Part shown: positions 1 through 11,531 of the stretch, in pieces | Position numbering within the stretch: the stretch's first letter is position 1 | Layout of the letters: every line of letters starts with the position of its first letter | From: Rhynchopus sp. YZ270_cl-10 | Taxonomy: Eukaryota > Euglenozoa > Diplonemea > Diplonemida > Diplonemidae | DNA length: 64,000 nucleotides | NCBI GenBank assembly: GCA_964035575.1 | Contig: OZ037898.1 | Coordinates: forward strand, 1,240,001-1,304,000 | Direction: 5' to 3' | Translations under genes and position numbers: made by a program | Notes under the pieces: generated by a model | The model's database searches: none | What the model was told of the DNA's origin: nothing | What the model saw: the letters and a program-made list of their open reading frames with translations, nothing else

Positions 1-864
1 GGGGCGCCAATAATTCCCACTCCGAGTGGCGTGACGTGGCTCAAATCGAATAAAGCAAAGGAACGCAAAGTCAAAGACCAAGCTCCCCCGGTGACACCCC
101 CACAAAGGGCGAATACAGAACCATCAGGGCAAATTCTGGACGCGAAATCCAAACGCGATGACTTCGCGGTGTATGTAAGCGAGGCACCTATTAAACAGGT
201 TGATTCTATTATTCCTGCCACGAAGAAGCAGCAGCAAACAAATCCAAAAGCAGTACCAAAACCCAAAAAGACCACACCTGAGGCAAAAGTGGCTCCGTCA
301 GTGTCAATGATAAACGATTATCAACGGAAGCAAAGGGCGCTCCCACAGCCGATCCTCAAGGGCGAAGGGGGGAGCGAAGCTACGACGATTCATTCGTACA
401 CCCCTTGTGCGGGTCCTTACAGAGATGCCGCCGCTCCTGTGCACGCGCACAGCAACAACACCGACGCAAACACTGACACTGATAGCACGACGTACAGTAC
501 TGATACTTCGTCAGCATCTTCCTCTTCCTCATCTTCGTCGTCTTCCTCAAAGTCGTCCTCTGCATCAGCATCTTCGTCCTCGTCTACTTCTGCAAGTGCG
601 CCTGATTCGTCGTCGTCGAGTACCGACTGTGCGGTCTGGGAAGGCAAGGCCATCGTGAAGCCAGTGGCTGACAAACCAGAGGGAGTTGACACAGATGCTC
701 CGTCCTCATCTCCACAGCGGGAGTCTCCCACCCACTCCCGCCAAACAGAAGACGACACACACCCACTCCCCGACCCTGAGGTTTCCAACGCCTCAGGAGA
801 CTGGGAGTGTGTAAATCCGAACCCCACAGCTACTCCTATTGACCGCGCACCACTGTTACTGTAA
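1..864 (+). CDS. 3' part of a Ser-rich low-complexity protein (partial)
   Basis: The frame is open from the first base of the window to a TAA at 862-864, so this is the C-terminal part of a longer protein. The first in-frame ATG is at 307; the GTG at 31 is not a credible start. The sequence is Lys/Pro/Gln-rich, then a poly-Ser tract (about 490-620) with mixed TCT/TCC/TCA/TCG codons, which looks more like selection for Ser than DNA slippage. A short conserved-looking tail follows, with GDWECV near the end. No domain is recognised, no homologue is named, and function is unknown. About 90 bp of A-rich 3' flank separate it from the satellite. An alternative is a chance ORF in low-complexity DNA. 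Confidence 0.45.
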   Translation, partial: GAPIIPTPSGVTWLKSNKAKERKVKDQAPPVTPPQRANTEPSGQILDAKSKRDDFAVYVSEAPIKQVDSIIPATKKQQQTNPKAVPKPKKTTPEAKVAPSVSMINDYQRKQRALPQPILKGEGGSEATTIHSYTPCAGPYRDAAAPVHAHSNNTDANTDTDSTTYSTDTSSASSSSSSSSSSSKSSSASASSSSSTSASAPDSSSSSTDCAVWEGKAIVKPVADKPEGVDTDAPSSSPQRESPTHSRQTEDDTHPLPDPEVSNASGDWECVNPNPTATPIDRAPLLL

Positions 865-957
865 AATCTCTGCCTTGTGGTCGTTCATCACAATAATCCA
901 GAAGTGAATTTAACAAAAAAAAAACATGAGCCCAGCCACAGTTTGTAAACCTCATTT

Positions 958-3331
958 TTAGCTCCTTAGCTCCTTAGCTCCTTAGCTCCTTAGCTCCTTA
1001 GCTCCTTAGCTCCTTAGCTCCTTAGCTCCTTAGCTCCTTAGCTCCTTAGCTCCTTAGCTCCTTAGCTCCTTAGCTCCTTAGCTCCTTAGCTCCTTAGCTC
1101 CTTAGCTCCTTAGCTCCTTAGCTCCTTAGCTCCTTAGCTCCTTAGCTCCTTAGCTCCTTAGCTCCTTAGCTCCTTAGCTCCTTAGCTCCTTAGCTCCTTA
1201 GCTCCTTAGCTCCTTAGCTCCTTAGCTCCTTAGCTCCTTAGCTCCTTAGCTCCTTAGCTCCTTAGCTCCTTAGCTCCTTAGCTCCTTAGCTCCTTAGCTC
1301 CTTAGCTCCTTAGCTCCTTAGCTCCTTAGCTCCTTAGCTCCTTAGCTCCTTAGCTCCTTAGCTCCTTAGCTCCTTAGCTCCTTAGCTCCTTAGCTCCTTA
1401 GCTCCTTAGCTCCTTAGCTCCTTAGCTCCTTAGCTCCTTAGCTCCTTAGCTCCTTAGCTCCTTAGCTCCTTAGCTCCTTAGCTCCTTAGCTCCTTAGCTC
1501 CTTAGCTCCTTAGCTCCTTAGCTCCTTAGCTCCTTAGCTCCTTAGCTCCTTAGCTCCTTAGCTCCTTAGCTCCTTAGCTCCTTAGCTCCTTAGCTCCTTA
1601 GCTCCTTAGCTCCTTAGCTCCTTAGCTCCTTAGCTCCTTAGCTCCTTAGCTCCTTAGCTCCTTAGCTCCTTAGCTCCTTAGCTCCTTAGCTCCTTAGCTC
1701 CTTAGCTCCTTAGCTCCTTAGCTCCTTAGCTCCTTAGCTCCTTAGCTCCTTAGCTCCTTAGCTCCTTAGCTCCTTAGCTCCTTAGCTCCTTAGCTCCTTA
1801 GCTCCTTAGCTCCTTAGCTCCTTAGCTCCTTAGCTCCTTAGCTCCTTAGCTCCTTAGCTCCTTAGCTCCTTAGCTCCTTAGCTCCTTAGCTCCTTAGCTC
1901 CTTAGCTCCTTAGCTCCTTAGCTCCTTAGCTCCTTAGCTCCTTAGCTCCTTAGCTCCTTAGCTCCTTAGCTCCTTAGCTCCTTAGCTCCTTAGCTCCTTA
2001 GCTCCTTAGCTCCTTAGCTCCTTAGCTCCTTAGCTCCTTAGCTCCTTAGCTCCTTAGCTCCTTAGCTCCTTAGCTCCTTAGCTCCTTAGCTCCTTAGCTC
2101 CTTAGCTCCTTAGCTCCTTAGCTCCTTAGCTCCTTAGCTCCTTAGCTCCTTAGCTCCTTAGCTCCTTAGCTCCTTAGCTCCTTAGCTCCTTAGCTCCTTA
2201 GCTCCTTAGCTCCTTAGCTCCTTAGCTCCTTAGCTCCTTAGCTCCTTAGCTCCTTAGCTCCTTAGCTCCTTAGCTCCTTAGCTCCTTAGCTCCTTAGCTC
2301 CTTAGCTCCTTAGCTCCTTAGCTCCTTAGCTCCTTAGCTCCTTAGCTCCTTAGCTCCTTAGCTCCTTAGCTCCTTAGCTCCTTAGCTCCTTAGCTCCTTA
2401 GCTCCTTAGCTCCTTAGCTCCTTAGCTCCTTAGCTCCTTAGCTCCTTAGCTCCTTAGCTCCTTAGCTCCTTAGCTCCTTAGCTCCTTAGCTCCTTAGCTC
2501 CTTAGCTCCTTAGCTCCTTAGCTCCTTAGCTCCTTAGCTCCTTAGCTCCTTAGCTCCTTAGCTCCTTAGCTCCTTAGCTCCTTAGCTCCTTAGCTCCTTA
2601 GCTCCTTAGCTCCTTAGCTCCTTAGCTCCTTAGCTCCTTAGCTCCTTAGCTCCTTAGCTCCTTAGCTCCTTAGCTCCTTAGCTCCTTAGCTCCTTAGCTC
2701 CTTAGCTCCTTAGCTCCTTAGCTCCTTAGCTCCTTAGCTCCTTAGCTCCTTAGCTCCTTAGCTCCTTAGCTCCTTAGCTCCTTAGCTCCTTAGCTCCTTA
2801 GCTCCTTAGCTCCTTAGCTCCTTAGCTCCTTAGCTCCTTAGCTCCTTAGCTCCTTAGCTCCTTAGCTCCTTAGCTCCTTAGCTCCTTAGCTCCTTAGCTC
2901 CTTAGCTCCTTAGCTCCTTAGCTCCTTAGCTCCTTAGCTCCTTAGCTCCTTAGCTCCTTAGCTCCTTAGCTCCTTAGCTCCTTAGCTCCTTAGCTCCTTA
3001 GCTCCTTAGCTCCTTAGCTCCTTAGCTCCTTAGCTCCTTAGCTCCTTAGCTCCTTAGCTCCTTAGCTCCTTAGCTCCTTAGCTCCTTAGCTCCTTAGCTC
3101 CTTAGCTCCTTAGCTCCTTAGCTCCTTAGCTCCTTAGCTCCTTAGCTCCTTAGCTCCTTAGCTCCTTAGCTCCTTAGCTCCTTAGCTCCTTAGCTCCTTA
3201 GCTCCTTAGCTCCTTAGCTCCTTAGCTCCTTAGCTCCTTAGCTCCTTAGCTCCTTAGCTCCTTAGCTCCTTAGCTCCTTAGCTCCTTAGCTCCTTAGCTC
3301 CTTAGCTCCTTAGCTCCTTAGCTCCTTAGCT
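958..3331. repeat. 8-bp satellite (TTAGCTCC)n
   Basis: About 297 head-to-tail copies of TTAGCTCC, with no variant unit seen by eye over 2.37 kb. All 8-bp phases are identical line after line. It ends abruptly at TTAGCTTGG. No gene lies inside it. Confidence 0.98.
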
Positions 3332-3411
3332 TGGTATGTATTGGGAAGAGTTCTGGAAGCTCATTTATGTCCTACTGACTCGCCCTCTGTCTGTCTGTCT
3401 TTAGCTAATTC

Positions 3412-3454
3412 CTTGAATGGGCTCTAATGGGTATATTATGCACATAACATACCT
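3412..3454. repeat. Left fragment of the 401-bp satellite, ending in the LINE target duplication
   Basis: From TTGAATGGGCTCTAATGGG to CATAACATACCT this equals the junction part of the 401-bp satellite seen at 19622-19663 and 20023-20064. Its last 12 bp (3443-3454, CATAACATACCT) recur at 19251-19262, directly after the two LINEs. The satellite was therefore split here. Confidence 0.85.
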
Positions 3455-3609
3455 TTTACAGGGGACCATTTTTTACAGGGGACCATTTTTTACAGGGGAC
3501 CATTTTTTAGAGGGGACCATTTTTTACACAAGGGGACCATTTTTTACACAAGGGGACCATTTTTTACACAAGGGGACCATTTTTTACACAAGGGGACCAT
3601 TTTTTACAC
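3455..3609. repeat. Tandem minisatellite at the 5' end of LINE 1
   Basis: Four units of 17-18 bp (ACAGGGGACCATTTTTT type) are followed by about four 20-bp units that gain ACA before AGGGG. It starts immediately after the target duplication, so it is the element's 5' leader. Tandem repeats with promoter activity are known in the 5' UTRs of some LINEs; activity here is inference. Confidence 0.8.
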
Positions 3610-3797
3610 ATTACAACACACTTGTCCTTTCTTTTTACCCTCCCTCCCTCCCCCTTTCCTTTGTTTTATTGTGAGCCTTGTACGCCTCCACGGGGCGGTC
3701 CCTGGGCAACGGTAGAGGAGTGCAGGCCGGCGAAGCGCAAGGCGTAGTGTGTCTTGTCCTTCTTTGTTTTCGTTTTTTGGTTTTTGCTTTTTTAAAA

Positions 3798-4486
3798 ATG
3801 AGGAGGAAGGCCCTTTTGGGGGCGTTGTGGGTGGTGCTGCATGTCTGCATCAGCAGCAGCAGCAGGAGCTACACCAGCAGCAACAACAAGAGCAGCAACA
3901 GCAGCAACAGCAGCAACAGCAGCAACAGCAGCAACAGCAGCAACAGCAGCAACAGCAGCAACAGCAGCAACAGCAGCAACAGCAGCAACAGCAGCAACAG
4001 CAGCAACAGTAGCAACAGCAGCAACAGCAGCAACAGCAGCAACAGCAGCAACAGCAGCAACAGCAGCAACAGCAGCATATACTACACCAGCTGCAACTGC
4101 AGCAGCAGCAACAGCAGCAACAGTAGCAACAGCAGCAACAGCAGCAACAGCAGCAACAGCAGCAACAGCAGCAACAGCAGCAACAGCAGCATATACTACA
4201 CCAGCTGCAACTGCAGCAGCAGCAACAACGGCAGCAACAGCAGCAACAGCAGCAACAGCAGCAACAGCAGCAACAGCAGCAACAGCAGCAACAGCAGCAA
4301 CAGCAGCAACAGCAGCAACAGCAGCAACAGCAGCAACAGCAGCAACAGCAGCAACAGCAGCAACAGCAGCAACAGCAGCAACAGCAGCAACAGCAGCAAC
4401 AGCAGCAACAACATATGCTACACCAGCTGCAACTGCAGCAGCAGCAACAGCAGCAACAAGAGCAGCAGCAACAACAGCAGCAACAA

Positions 4487-4522
<36 letters not shown>

Positions 4523-7500
4523 GAGCAACAGCTTAAGCTGCATCAACAGCAGTAGCAGGAGCCCCCTTCCCCCCCTTTTTTACCCCAAAAAGAGGCCTCT
4601 TGAGCCCAACAACCCAAGCAGCTGCAGCTTTGATAGCAGCAACAAAAACGTGTGTGGAGGCAACAAAGCAAAGAACTGTTGTCATAACAACCCACACCCC
4701 CCTTCCCCCCATGATATCCCCAAAAAGAGGCAATGTATGCCCAACCACATCAGTGGCTGCAACTGTGATAGCAGCAAAAACGAAATCTTCGGAGTCCTGG
4801 GTGGGGTCCCAGTATCACCCCTGGTGTGCAGCAGCAGCAGTTCCAAAGGCCTTTACAGCAGCAGTTCCAACAGCAGGCTCTACAGCTTTTTCACCAGCAG
4901 TTCCAAAGGCTTCTGCAGCAGCGGTTCCAACAGCAGGTCCAACAGCAGTTCCAACAGCAGGCACAACAGCAGTTTAAACAGCAGTTCCAACGGCTTCTGC
5001 AGCAGCAGTTCCACGAGCGTTTCCAAAAGCAGTTCCAGCAGCAGTTCCAACAGCAGGCACAACAGCAGTTTCAACTGCAGTTCCAAAGACTTCTGCAGCA
5101 GCAGCTCCAACGGCAGGTCCATCAGCAGTTCCAACAGCAGGCTCAACAACAGCAGTTTCAACAGCAAGGACTTCTGCGGCAGCAGCTCTAACGGCAGGTC
5201 CAACAGCAGTTCCAACAGTAGGCTTAACAGCAGTTTCAACAGCAGTTCCACAGACTTCTGCAGCAGCGGTTCCAACAGCAGGTCCAGCAGCAGTTCCAAC
5301 AGCAGGCACAACAACAGCAGTTTCAACAGCAGTTCCAATGGCTTCTGCAGCAGCAGTTCCAACAGCGTTTCCAAAAGCAGTTCCAGCAACAGGCACAACA
5401 GCAGGCACAACAGCAGTTTCATCAGCAAGGACTTCTGCGGCAGCAGCTCCAACGGCAGGTCCATCAGCAGTTCCAACAGCAGGCTCAACAACATCAGTTT
5501 CAACAGCAGTTCCAATGGCTTCTGCAGCAGCAGTTCCAACAGCGTTTCCAAAAGCAGTTCCAGCAACAGGCACAACAGCAGGCACAACAGCAGTTTCATC
5601 AGCAAGGACTTCTGCGGCAGCAGCTCTAACGGCAGGTCCAACAGCAGTTCCAACAGTAGGCTTAACAGCAGTTTCAACAGCAGTTCCACAGACTTCTGCA
5701 GCAGCGGTTCCAACAGCGTCTCCAAAAGCAGTTCCAGCAGCAGTTCCAACAGCAGGCACAACAGCAGTTTCAACTGCAGTTCCAAAGACTTCTGCAGCAG
5801 CAGTTCCAACAGCAGGTCCAACAGCAGCACCAACATCAACAGCAGACGCAGCAACAACATCAGCGACAACAACCTAGGGGGTGGTGAGCGAGGTATGCTG
5901 GTGTTCGGGGTCAGCCTTGCGGGGCGAGAAGGACAGAGTGGCTGTGTGATGATGCGGGTGTGGCAAAAGGGGTGTGTACAGATAGAGTTTTGGTTCGACT
6001 GGTGGTGCAACCTCTGGGAGGTCTTCACCTCCTTGCGTCAGCCTGACCCCTGCTGGGTAGCCGAGGCACCTGAGTGGGGAGTGTTTGTGTCGTTCGCGGT
6101 CCTGGATCTGTGGAAGGACAGACGCGCCCCTACCCTCAGTCATCTCATTTTGTGGCTGGTGGGCAGGAGGACCAGGAGGACGCGACGAGGACACCGGTCC
6201 TTGAACTGGACCAAGTCACAGGCGGGCAGGCTCCGTCGGCGCAAGGCGCCCTGCAATCGTCCGCCCTCCCCGGCAGCGCACCCAGTTTTCCGCAGGATCA
6301 GGGTCGCCGATGCGTTGAGAGGTGCTTTGCAGTGTGTGGCCATCTGGGTTCTGGTTTTTGTGGGGTCTGAGCTTGGGAGGTCAGCGCCACATGCTTTGGG
6401 TTGTGCGCTGTTTCGGGACGCGGAGGTGCTGGGGGTGGGTCTGCTGCGGGGACTGTGCCGCGCACGCAGGGGGTGGCGGTGGCTGGAAGGGGCGAGCGAG
6501 CGAGTGCACCGATGGACCGGAGGGATCCGAGTGGCTGCCAGCTTGGTGAGAGCCAGTGTGATGGGGGTGGGTCAGTTGTCGGTGCGTGCAGCCGAGTGGG
6601 TGTGGGTTGCATGGTCCGCAGGTGGTTGTTTGGCGGGTTTTGTGGCACTGGTCGGCGTCGCGCGCCCACTTGGCTGGGTTCTTCTCTTGGAGGTGCGCCG
6701 TGTGGCAGCACGCAGGTGGACTCGTAGGATCGGGATGGCATTTGGCATGCTGGCGGTGTCCCTACTGGTCTTGCTGTCGTTGTTGTGGCGAGCGGTGACG
6801 CCCTGGGACCTGCGCCCTGCCCCTGCTGATCCGGAGCACCCGGTAAGCTTGTCCCCGTTTGCGTTGACCGGTGGGTGCGCAAACGTGAACGCTCCTGCGT
6901 ATACAGAGCAGGCGGTGTCTGTGGACGCGACTCTGGCGAAGTTTGGAGCTAAACGCATCCCCAACGTGTCTACTAATGATTGTGGTTATGTGGCACTACA
7001 CCTCTGGGACCACGACACGCAGCCGGACGTGAGGGCAATGCGCAAGCAGCTGTATGACACAGCAGTGGAGGTGTCGAACCGCCTGGTGCAGGTGCTGGGG
7101 TCGCAGGAGGCCATGACGGAGTTTGCCAATGGTGTGACCGGCGAGGCCCACCTCAACCACTTGGGGCTTCAGCTCACCGCGACAGCATCCCGCATCAACA
7201 TCGTGGTGGTGCAGGCATCAGAAGAGAACCCCCTCGTGCGCATCACCCCTGGTAGCAAAAGAGTCGCCAAGTCGTACGCGGAGAGCTTCCAAGCGAAACT
7301 TCCCACGGTCGTCATCGCTCTCTGTGACTCTCACTTTGAGGCAGTGGAGCTTGTCCCGGAGGTGGGGAAGACCAAGGAGGGGATGGCAGAGAAGATGAGG
7401 AAGGAGGCTCGGCAGGCAGTGCTGGACACAGCGCATTTGGATGGCATCATCCCCACCAACACCACCACCACCGCCCCCCTGGCTACCAAGCTGGGACACA

Positions 7501-9041
7501 TCAATGCGGATCGGGTGTTCTGCCCCTTTGATGGATGCAGAGCGGGAATTTTGTCTTCGAGTGATGCGGTCGGGGGCCTGTCTCGTAAGGGCTTGCTGCA
7601 GCACATGCGTCGCCACCAGGCGGATGGGGCGTACATCCCCGACGAGCTGTTGGGCCACTTGGGCATGTCGTGCTGTGCGAACGATCAGTGCGACATGCTA
7701 TTGCCGCAGAGCAAGGAGGTCTGCAACACCTGTACGGTGCACTTTGGCGAAGAAGGCTTCACCGCTCCGTCTCCCTCCAGTCGAGGAATGCTGACAGATC
7801 AGGATGACCTCCCCTCCTTTGAAGTCATGGGGACCACCAGGATCCAGCTGAAGGGCGGGTGCCCAGACAAACACCTGCAGCTGTACAGCGAGCTCTTCCT
7901 GAGGGTTCTTATGGACATCCTTGAGTACCAAGACGAGGTGGCCTGGAAGCGCCTTGCACTGTTCTTCACTGTGTTGCACCGGACACGGACAGAACGAGGG
8001 GGCAAGGACCAGGAGCGACGTTTGACGAGCACCTGGGGGAAGGACTTGGAGGCTTGGAAGGCTGGCCAGTATGTCGCCCTGTGGGAGCAAACGGTAGAGG
8101 AGCGGAAGCCAAGGCCCTCTGGGTGGTCGGATGAGGACACTGACGAAGGGAGACGGAAGCGCACCATCGCCAAAGCGAGAGCAGGACTCCCGAGCCAGGC
8201 CATGTCTTGCGCTACCAGCGACGGCCTCGCCCCACAGACACCGGCGACGCTGGAAAAGCTTCAGACGAAGCACCCAGCCGCTGCCGACTCCAAGGCCCTG
8301 GAGCAGGCGGATTGGCCCCAGCCTCAGGAGGTCCCACCGGTGACAGTGGTGGAGGTGATGAAGGCCCTGCGGAGCATGCCGAAGTCATCGGCGGCGGGTC
8401 CCTCGAACGTGACGGGCGCGCACCTTCGTACACTTTGCCTACAGAGGCGGGCTAAGGGCACTTTGGCAGCGCTGGCCGCAGTGTTGACGTCTTTGGCACG
8501 AGGAAATGCTCCAGTGGAGGTGGCTGAGTTCTTCGCCGGCGCTAACTTGGTGGCTCTCCGGAAGCCTGCAAAGGGGCCGGGCCTGGAGGAGGACGTGCGA
8601 CCGATTGCGGTTGGGGACACTCTCCGCAGACTGGTGGGAAAGATTCTGTCGGCGCGAGTGCGGGTGCCTGCTAGGACGCTTCTTATTCGAGGGAACCAGG
8701 TGGGGGTGGCAACGGCAAGGGGGGCGGCAGTGGCGACTGATGTTATCTCGCAGTACGCCGTGCGCAACCGCGGAAAAGGTAAAGTCATTTTGAAAATTGA
8801 CTACCGTAACGCGTTCAACTGCGTAGACCGCCTGTCGATGCTAAGAGCGGTCGACGCCAACCTCCCCGAGCTGGCCCCATGGGTGCGATGGTGTTACCTG
8901 GAGCACTCCAGCCTGTTTTATGGTGGGGATACCATAAAGTCTCAGCGCGGAGCTCAACAAGGAGATCCTTTGGGCCCGCTTCTCTTCTCCCTGACCATCC
9001 ACCAGATGGCGCTAGAGCTGAAGGGGCACCCAGGCCCATGA
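3798..9041 (+). CDS. LINE 1 first ORF: OTU-like, zinc finger, N-terminal half of RT (truncated)
   Basis: The first in-frame ATG is at 3798 (MRRKALLGALWVV); the frame is open further upstream but only from a TTG. The first 690 codons are Ser/Asn-rich and come from the AGCAAC repeat, which is open in all three frames, so their translation is doubtful. A real start could lie near the ATG at 5895. From about 6880 the protein has an OTU-like cysteine protease pattern: NDCGYVAL near 6976, an HLNHLGLQL helix and CDSHFEAVEL near 7325. A C2H2-type finger follows (CPFDGC, HMRRH; 7516-7720). RT motifs are VRPIAVGDTLRRLVGKI (8598), KIDYRNAFNCVDR (8794) and GAQQGDPLGPLLFSL (8950). The frame stops before the catalytic YxDD motif, so this copy cannot make an active RT. 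Confidence 0.7.
3879..5870. repeat. CAG/CAA hexanucleotide tract and degenerate CAG-rich repeats in LINE 1
   Basis: 3879-4430 is (AGCAAC)n, broken twice by a 30-bp insert reading CATATACTACACCAGCTGC. 4825-5870 is a degenerate family of 12-bp units (CAGCAGTTCCAA). Each frame gives a different homopolymer-like protein (Gln, Ser/Asn, Ala/Thr; Leu on the minus strand), so codon content gives no support for translation. Confidence 0.9.
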
Positions 9042-9062
9042 CACGAGGGTGGACAGGACGCC

Positions 9063-11531
9063 ATGGGTGAAGGCGGGTTCCGGCTGTTGGATGTGGATGG
9101 GTTCGATTTCTTGGGCATCCCCATTGGGTCTGCGGCATTCTGCGAGGAGTACATGGCCCGGAAGGTGGACGATTCCCGCCGCAACCTGGAAGCCCTTGTG
9201 GACCTCGGGGACTCCCAGGCAGCCTTCTACGTACTGAGATACTGCGAAGGCTACTGCCGCATGGTGTTCTACATGCGGGGGATCCCACAGTGCGCGGAGT
9301 ACCTGACGGCCTTTGACGACCTGATCGACAGGTGCCTGGCTGCGCTTCTGCATGACCCGGATGGGGCGCTGCCGGAGTTGGCAAGGGCGCAGGCGGCGCT
9401 TCCTGTGGCGCTTGGGGGGCTGGGTATCCGTCGCACAGTGGACCATCGGACGGCTGCGTCCCTCGCCTCTCAGTCAGGGAACCTGCAACTGTCGCAGGCC
9501 TTGGACCCTGCCTTCACCTGGGATGAGGAGAGATGGAACAGCGCAGCTGAGGAGTACAACTCCAGGGTACCGGTGGCGTTTCACGTGGACAGGGCCCAGC
9601 CGAAGAAGATCCTGGAGCAGCAGAGTCTGTCATCTGCGGTGATTGACGCCCAGGCAGACAAGTTGATGCAACAGCTCTGCATGCGAGACCGAGCACGGAT
9701 GAAGTCCCTTCTCCTGCCGCTTTCTGGGACGTACCTCACGGCGACACCATCAGCAAGGAACCAGATGTCTTCAGCGGATTTTGCGGTTGTGACCCGTTTC
9801 CGACTAGGGGTGGCCATCCATGCGGAGGGAACGACTTGCTCGGCATGTCAGGGGGGGCAGAAAAGGGTTGTCATGGACTCCTTTGGCGACCACACCTTTG
9901 GCTGCCCCTACTCCAAACACCGCGTCGCCCGCCACAACGCCTTGCGGGATTCGGTGTACAGAGCGGCTCAAGGGGCGGGCTTGGACCCTGCTTTGGAGGA
10001 GACCGTGCGAGTGGAGTTGGAGTCGAAGAAGCGGCCAGGCGATGTCTACCTCCCAGTAGGAGTGGCGGAAAATGGCCCTCGTTGTTTGGACATCACCCAC
10101 GTGTGCCCCACCTTGCCTTCCTACAGAACAGGGGCCTCGAAGTTTGTGGGCTGGTCGGCGAAGAACCAGGGCCAGGTCAAACGGGAGAAGCACGAGCGGG
10201 ATTTGAACAAGATCAACACCAAGTTCTCCCCTATTGTGTTTGAAGCCTTCGGGGGTGCAGGCGACGAGGCGAACCTCTTGATTGCGCAGCTTGGAGGCCT
10301 GACGACGGGACAGACGTCGCACCTAACAGGGTCGGCAGAGTTGCGCATCCGGGAGAGCATTGCGGTGGCGTACCAGAAAAAGGTCGCATCTTCCTTTTTG
10401 GAGCGGGGTGCTATGTGTGTAGGGATTGCCACCCTGAAGCGGGAGCCGTGTGTGGAGGTAGATGTGGCACCGTCTGCAGAGGACATGGACCGGTTTGGAC
10501 GCCGCAGTGCAGGGGCTGTGGAACCTCTCTGTGATGATGCGAACCCTGACGACGATATGAGTCGTCCTGCTCCAGACTGGTCGGAGGAGCAGCAGGGGAA
10601 GCGCAAGAGGGACGTGAAGCCGGACCACGTGGAGCCACCGAGGAAGCGGACCGGGAGGTTTGATTCGGCTACCGTGATTCCGGAAGGGCCGGGTCTCGAT
10701 GTGGTGCGTGAGTGGGAGTTTTTGCGTGAGTGCCCGGCAGCGCAGAGGCCTCGGGCGACGGAACAGGCGGCCAAGCTGGGAGCCTCGAAGGTGACTTGGT
10801 CGTTTGTGGCGGGGGACTGTGCTTTTGAGGCTTTGCTCTTCGCCACCGGGCGCACGGATTTGTCGGTGGAGGGTCTGCGCCAGGCGGCAGTGAAGAAGGT
10901 CCAGGGCCGCGCTGATCTGTCGAGTGCGGCTGTCCCTAATTTTGGGGTCTGGCAGCGGCTGATGACGAGTGGGGACAGAGGAGACCAGCGTACGTGGGCG
11001 GATGCCATTGCAGTGGCGGGGGCAGGGGAGGCTCTTGAGGTATCTGTGGTCATCCTCAACGAGTTCGCCCGCCCTTCTCTGATGGTGCCAAGAAAACGGC
11101 CTAAGGCAGTGGTCCTTCTCCTCCACTCGGGTGATCAGGATGCGGCAGATGGATCCGGCAGTATCCCGGGACACTACGAGCCCCTCACCATGGACCCGGC
11201 TCTGCAGCAGCACATCCTGTCTTTTGAGGCCACAGGTGGTAAGGGGGAGTGCCAGTCAGAGCGCCCCATGGCTTTTGTGGGAGCGAGGGAGGCGGAGGCG
11301 TCGAACACTTTCCTGCAGTGCGAACAATGCAGCAAGCTCTTCGATGCGTCGGACGCACACTTCTGCTGTCACACGTGTGGTGGCTTGGCATGTCTGCACT
11401 GCGCTCAGGGGTCCAAGCACTGCCCTCTGTCGCAAATTGGCAGCGGAATACTTCAGTGCCCTGTCTTTTTTGCACTCGAATGTTCCGGCTCAGGCTGCCT
11501 CTGCGGAGGGGAGCGGAGACCCACCACCTAA
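9063..11531 (+). CDS. LINE 1 second ORF: RT thumb, restriction-like endonuclease, OTU protease, Cys-rich finger
   Basis: It starts at the first ATG after the break and enters RT downstream of YxDD (GFDFLGIPIG, matched by GFAFLGAPIG in element 2). It continues with a thumb region, CSAC and GDHTFGC zinc ligands (9838-9903), RHNALRDSVY (9930), and endonuclease motifs RPGDVYLP (10033) and CLDITH (10086). An OTU cysteine protease domain follows, with GDCAFEALL near 10815, a WADAIA segment and the catalytic-type His in GHYEPL near 11168. A CEQC...CCHTC...CLHC cluster (11320-11430) closes it. RLE-type LINEs use this endonuclease for target-primed reverse transcription. Without motif C this copy is a fossil. 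Confidence 0.8.
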   Translation: MGEGGFRLLDVDGFDFLGIPIGSAAFCEEYMARKVDDSRRNLEALVDLGDSQAAFYVLRYCEGYCRMVFYMRGIPQCAEYLTAFDDLIDRCLAALLHDPDGALPELARAQAALPVALGGLGIRRTVDHRTAASLASQSGNLQLSQALDPAFTWDEERWNSAAEEYNSRVPVAFHVDRAQPKKILEQQSLSSAVIDAQADKLMQQLCMRDRARMKSLLLPLSGTYLTATPSARNQMSSADFAVVTRFRLGVAIHAEGTTCSACQGGQKRVVMDSFGDHTFGCPYSKHRVARHNALRDSVYRAAQGAGLDPALEETVRVELESKKRPGDVYLPVGVAENGPRCLDITHVCPTLPSYRTGASKFVGWSAKNQGQVKREKHERDLNKINTKFSPIVFEAFGGAGDEANLLIAQLGGLTTGQTSHLTGSAELRIRESIAVAYQKKVASSFLERGAMCVGIATLKREPCVEVDVAPSAEDMDRFGRRSAGAVEPLCDDANPDDDMSRPAPDWSEEQQGKRKRDVKPDHVEPPRKRTGRFDSATVIPEGPGLDVVREWEFLRECPAAQRPRATEQAAKLGASKVTWSFVAGDCAFEALLFATGRTDLSVEGLRQAAVKKVQGRADLSSAAVPNFGVWQRLMTSGDRGDQRTWADAIAVAGAGEALEVSVVILNEFARPSLMVPRKRPKAVVLLLHSGDQDAADGSGSIPGHYEPLTMDPALQQHILSFEATGGKGECQSERPMAFVGAREAEASNTFLQCEQCSKLFDASDAHFCCHTCGGLACLHCAQGSKHCPLSQIGSGILQCPVFFALECSGSGCLCGGERRPTT

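Noticed and set aside
958-3331. CRISPR array or telomere
   Set aside because: Units of 8 bp without spacers exclude CRISPR; the unit TTAGCTCC is not the TTAGGG telomere repeat.
3678-3797. Upstream extension of the LINE 1 ORF from a TTG
   Set aside because: Non-ATG start in the 5' leader; the first ATG is at 3798, and even that lies before a repeat that is open in all frames.
3749-4536. Poly-Gln, poly-Ala/Thr and poly-Leu frames
   Set aside because: All come from the AGCAAC repeat read in different frames and strands.
4880-6028. 382-codon minus-strand Leu-rich frame
   Set aside because: Antisense of the CAG-rich tract; no motif.
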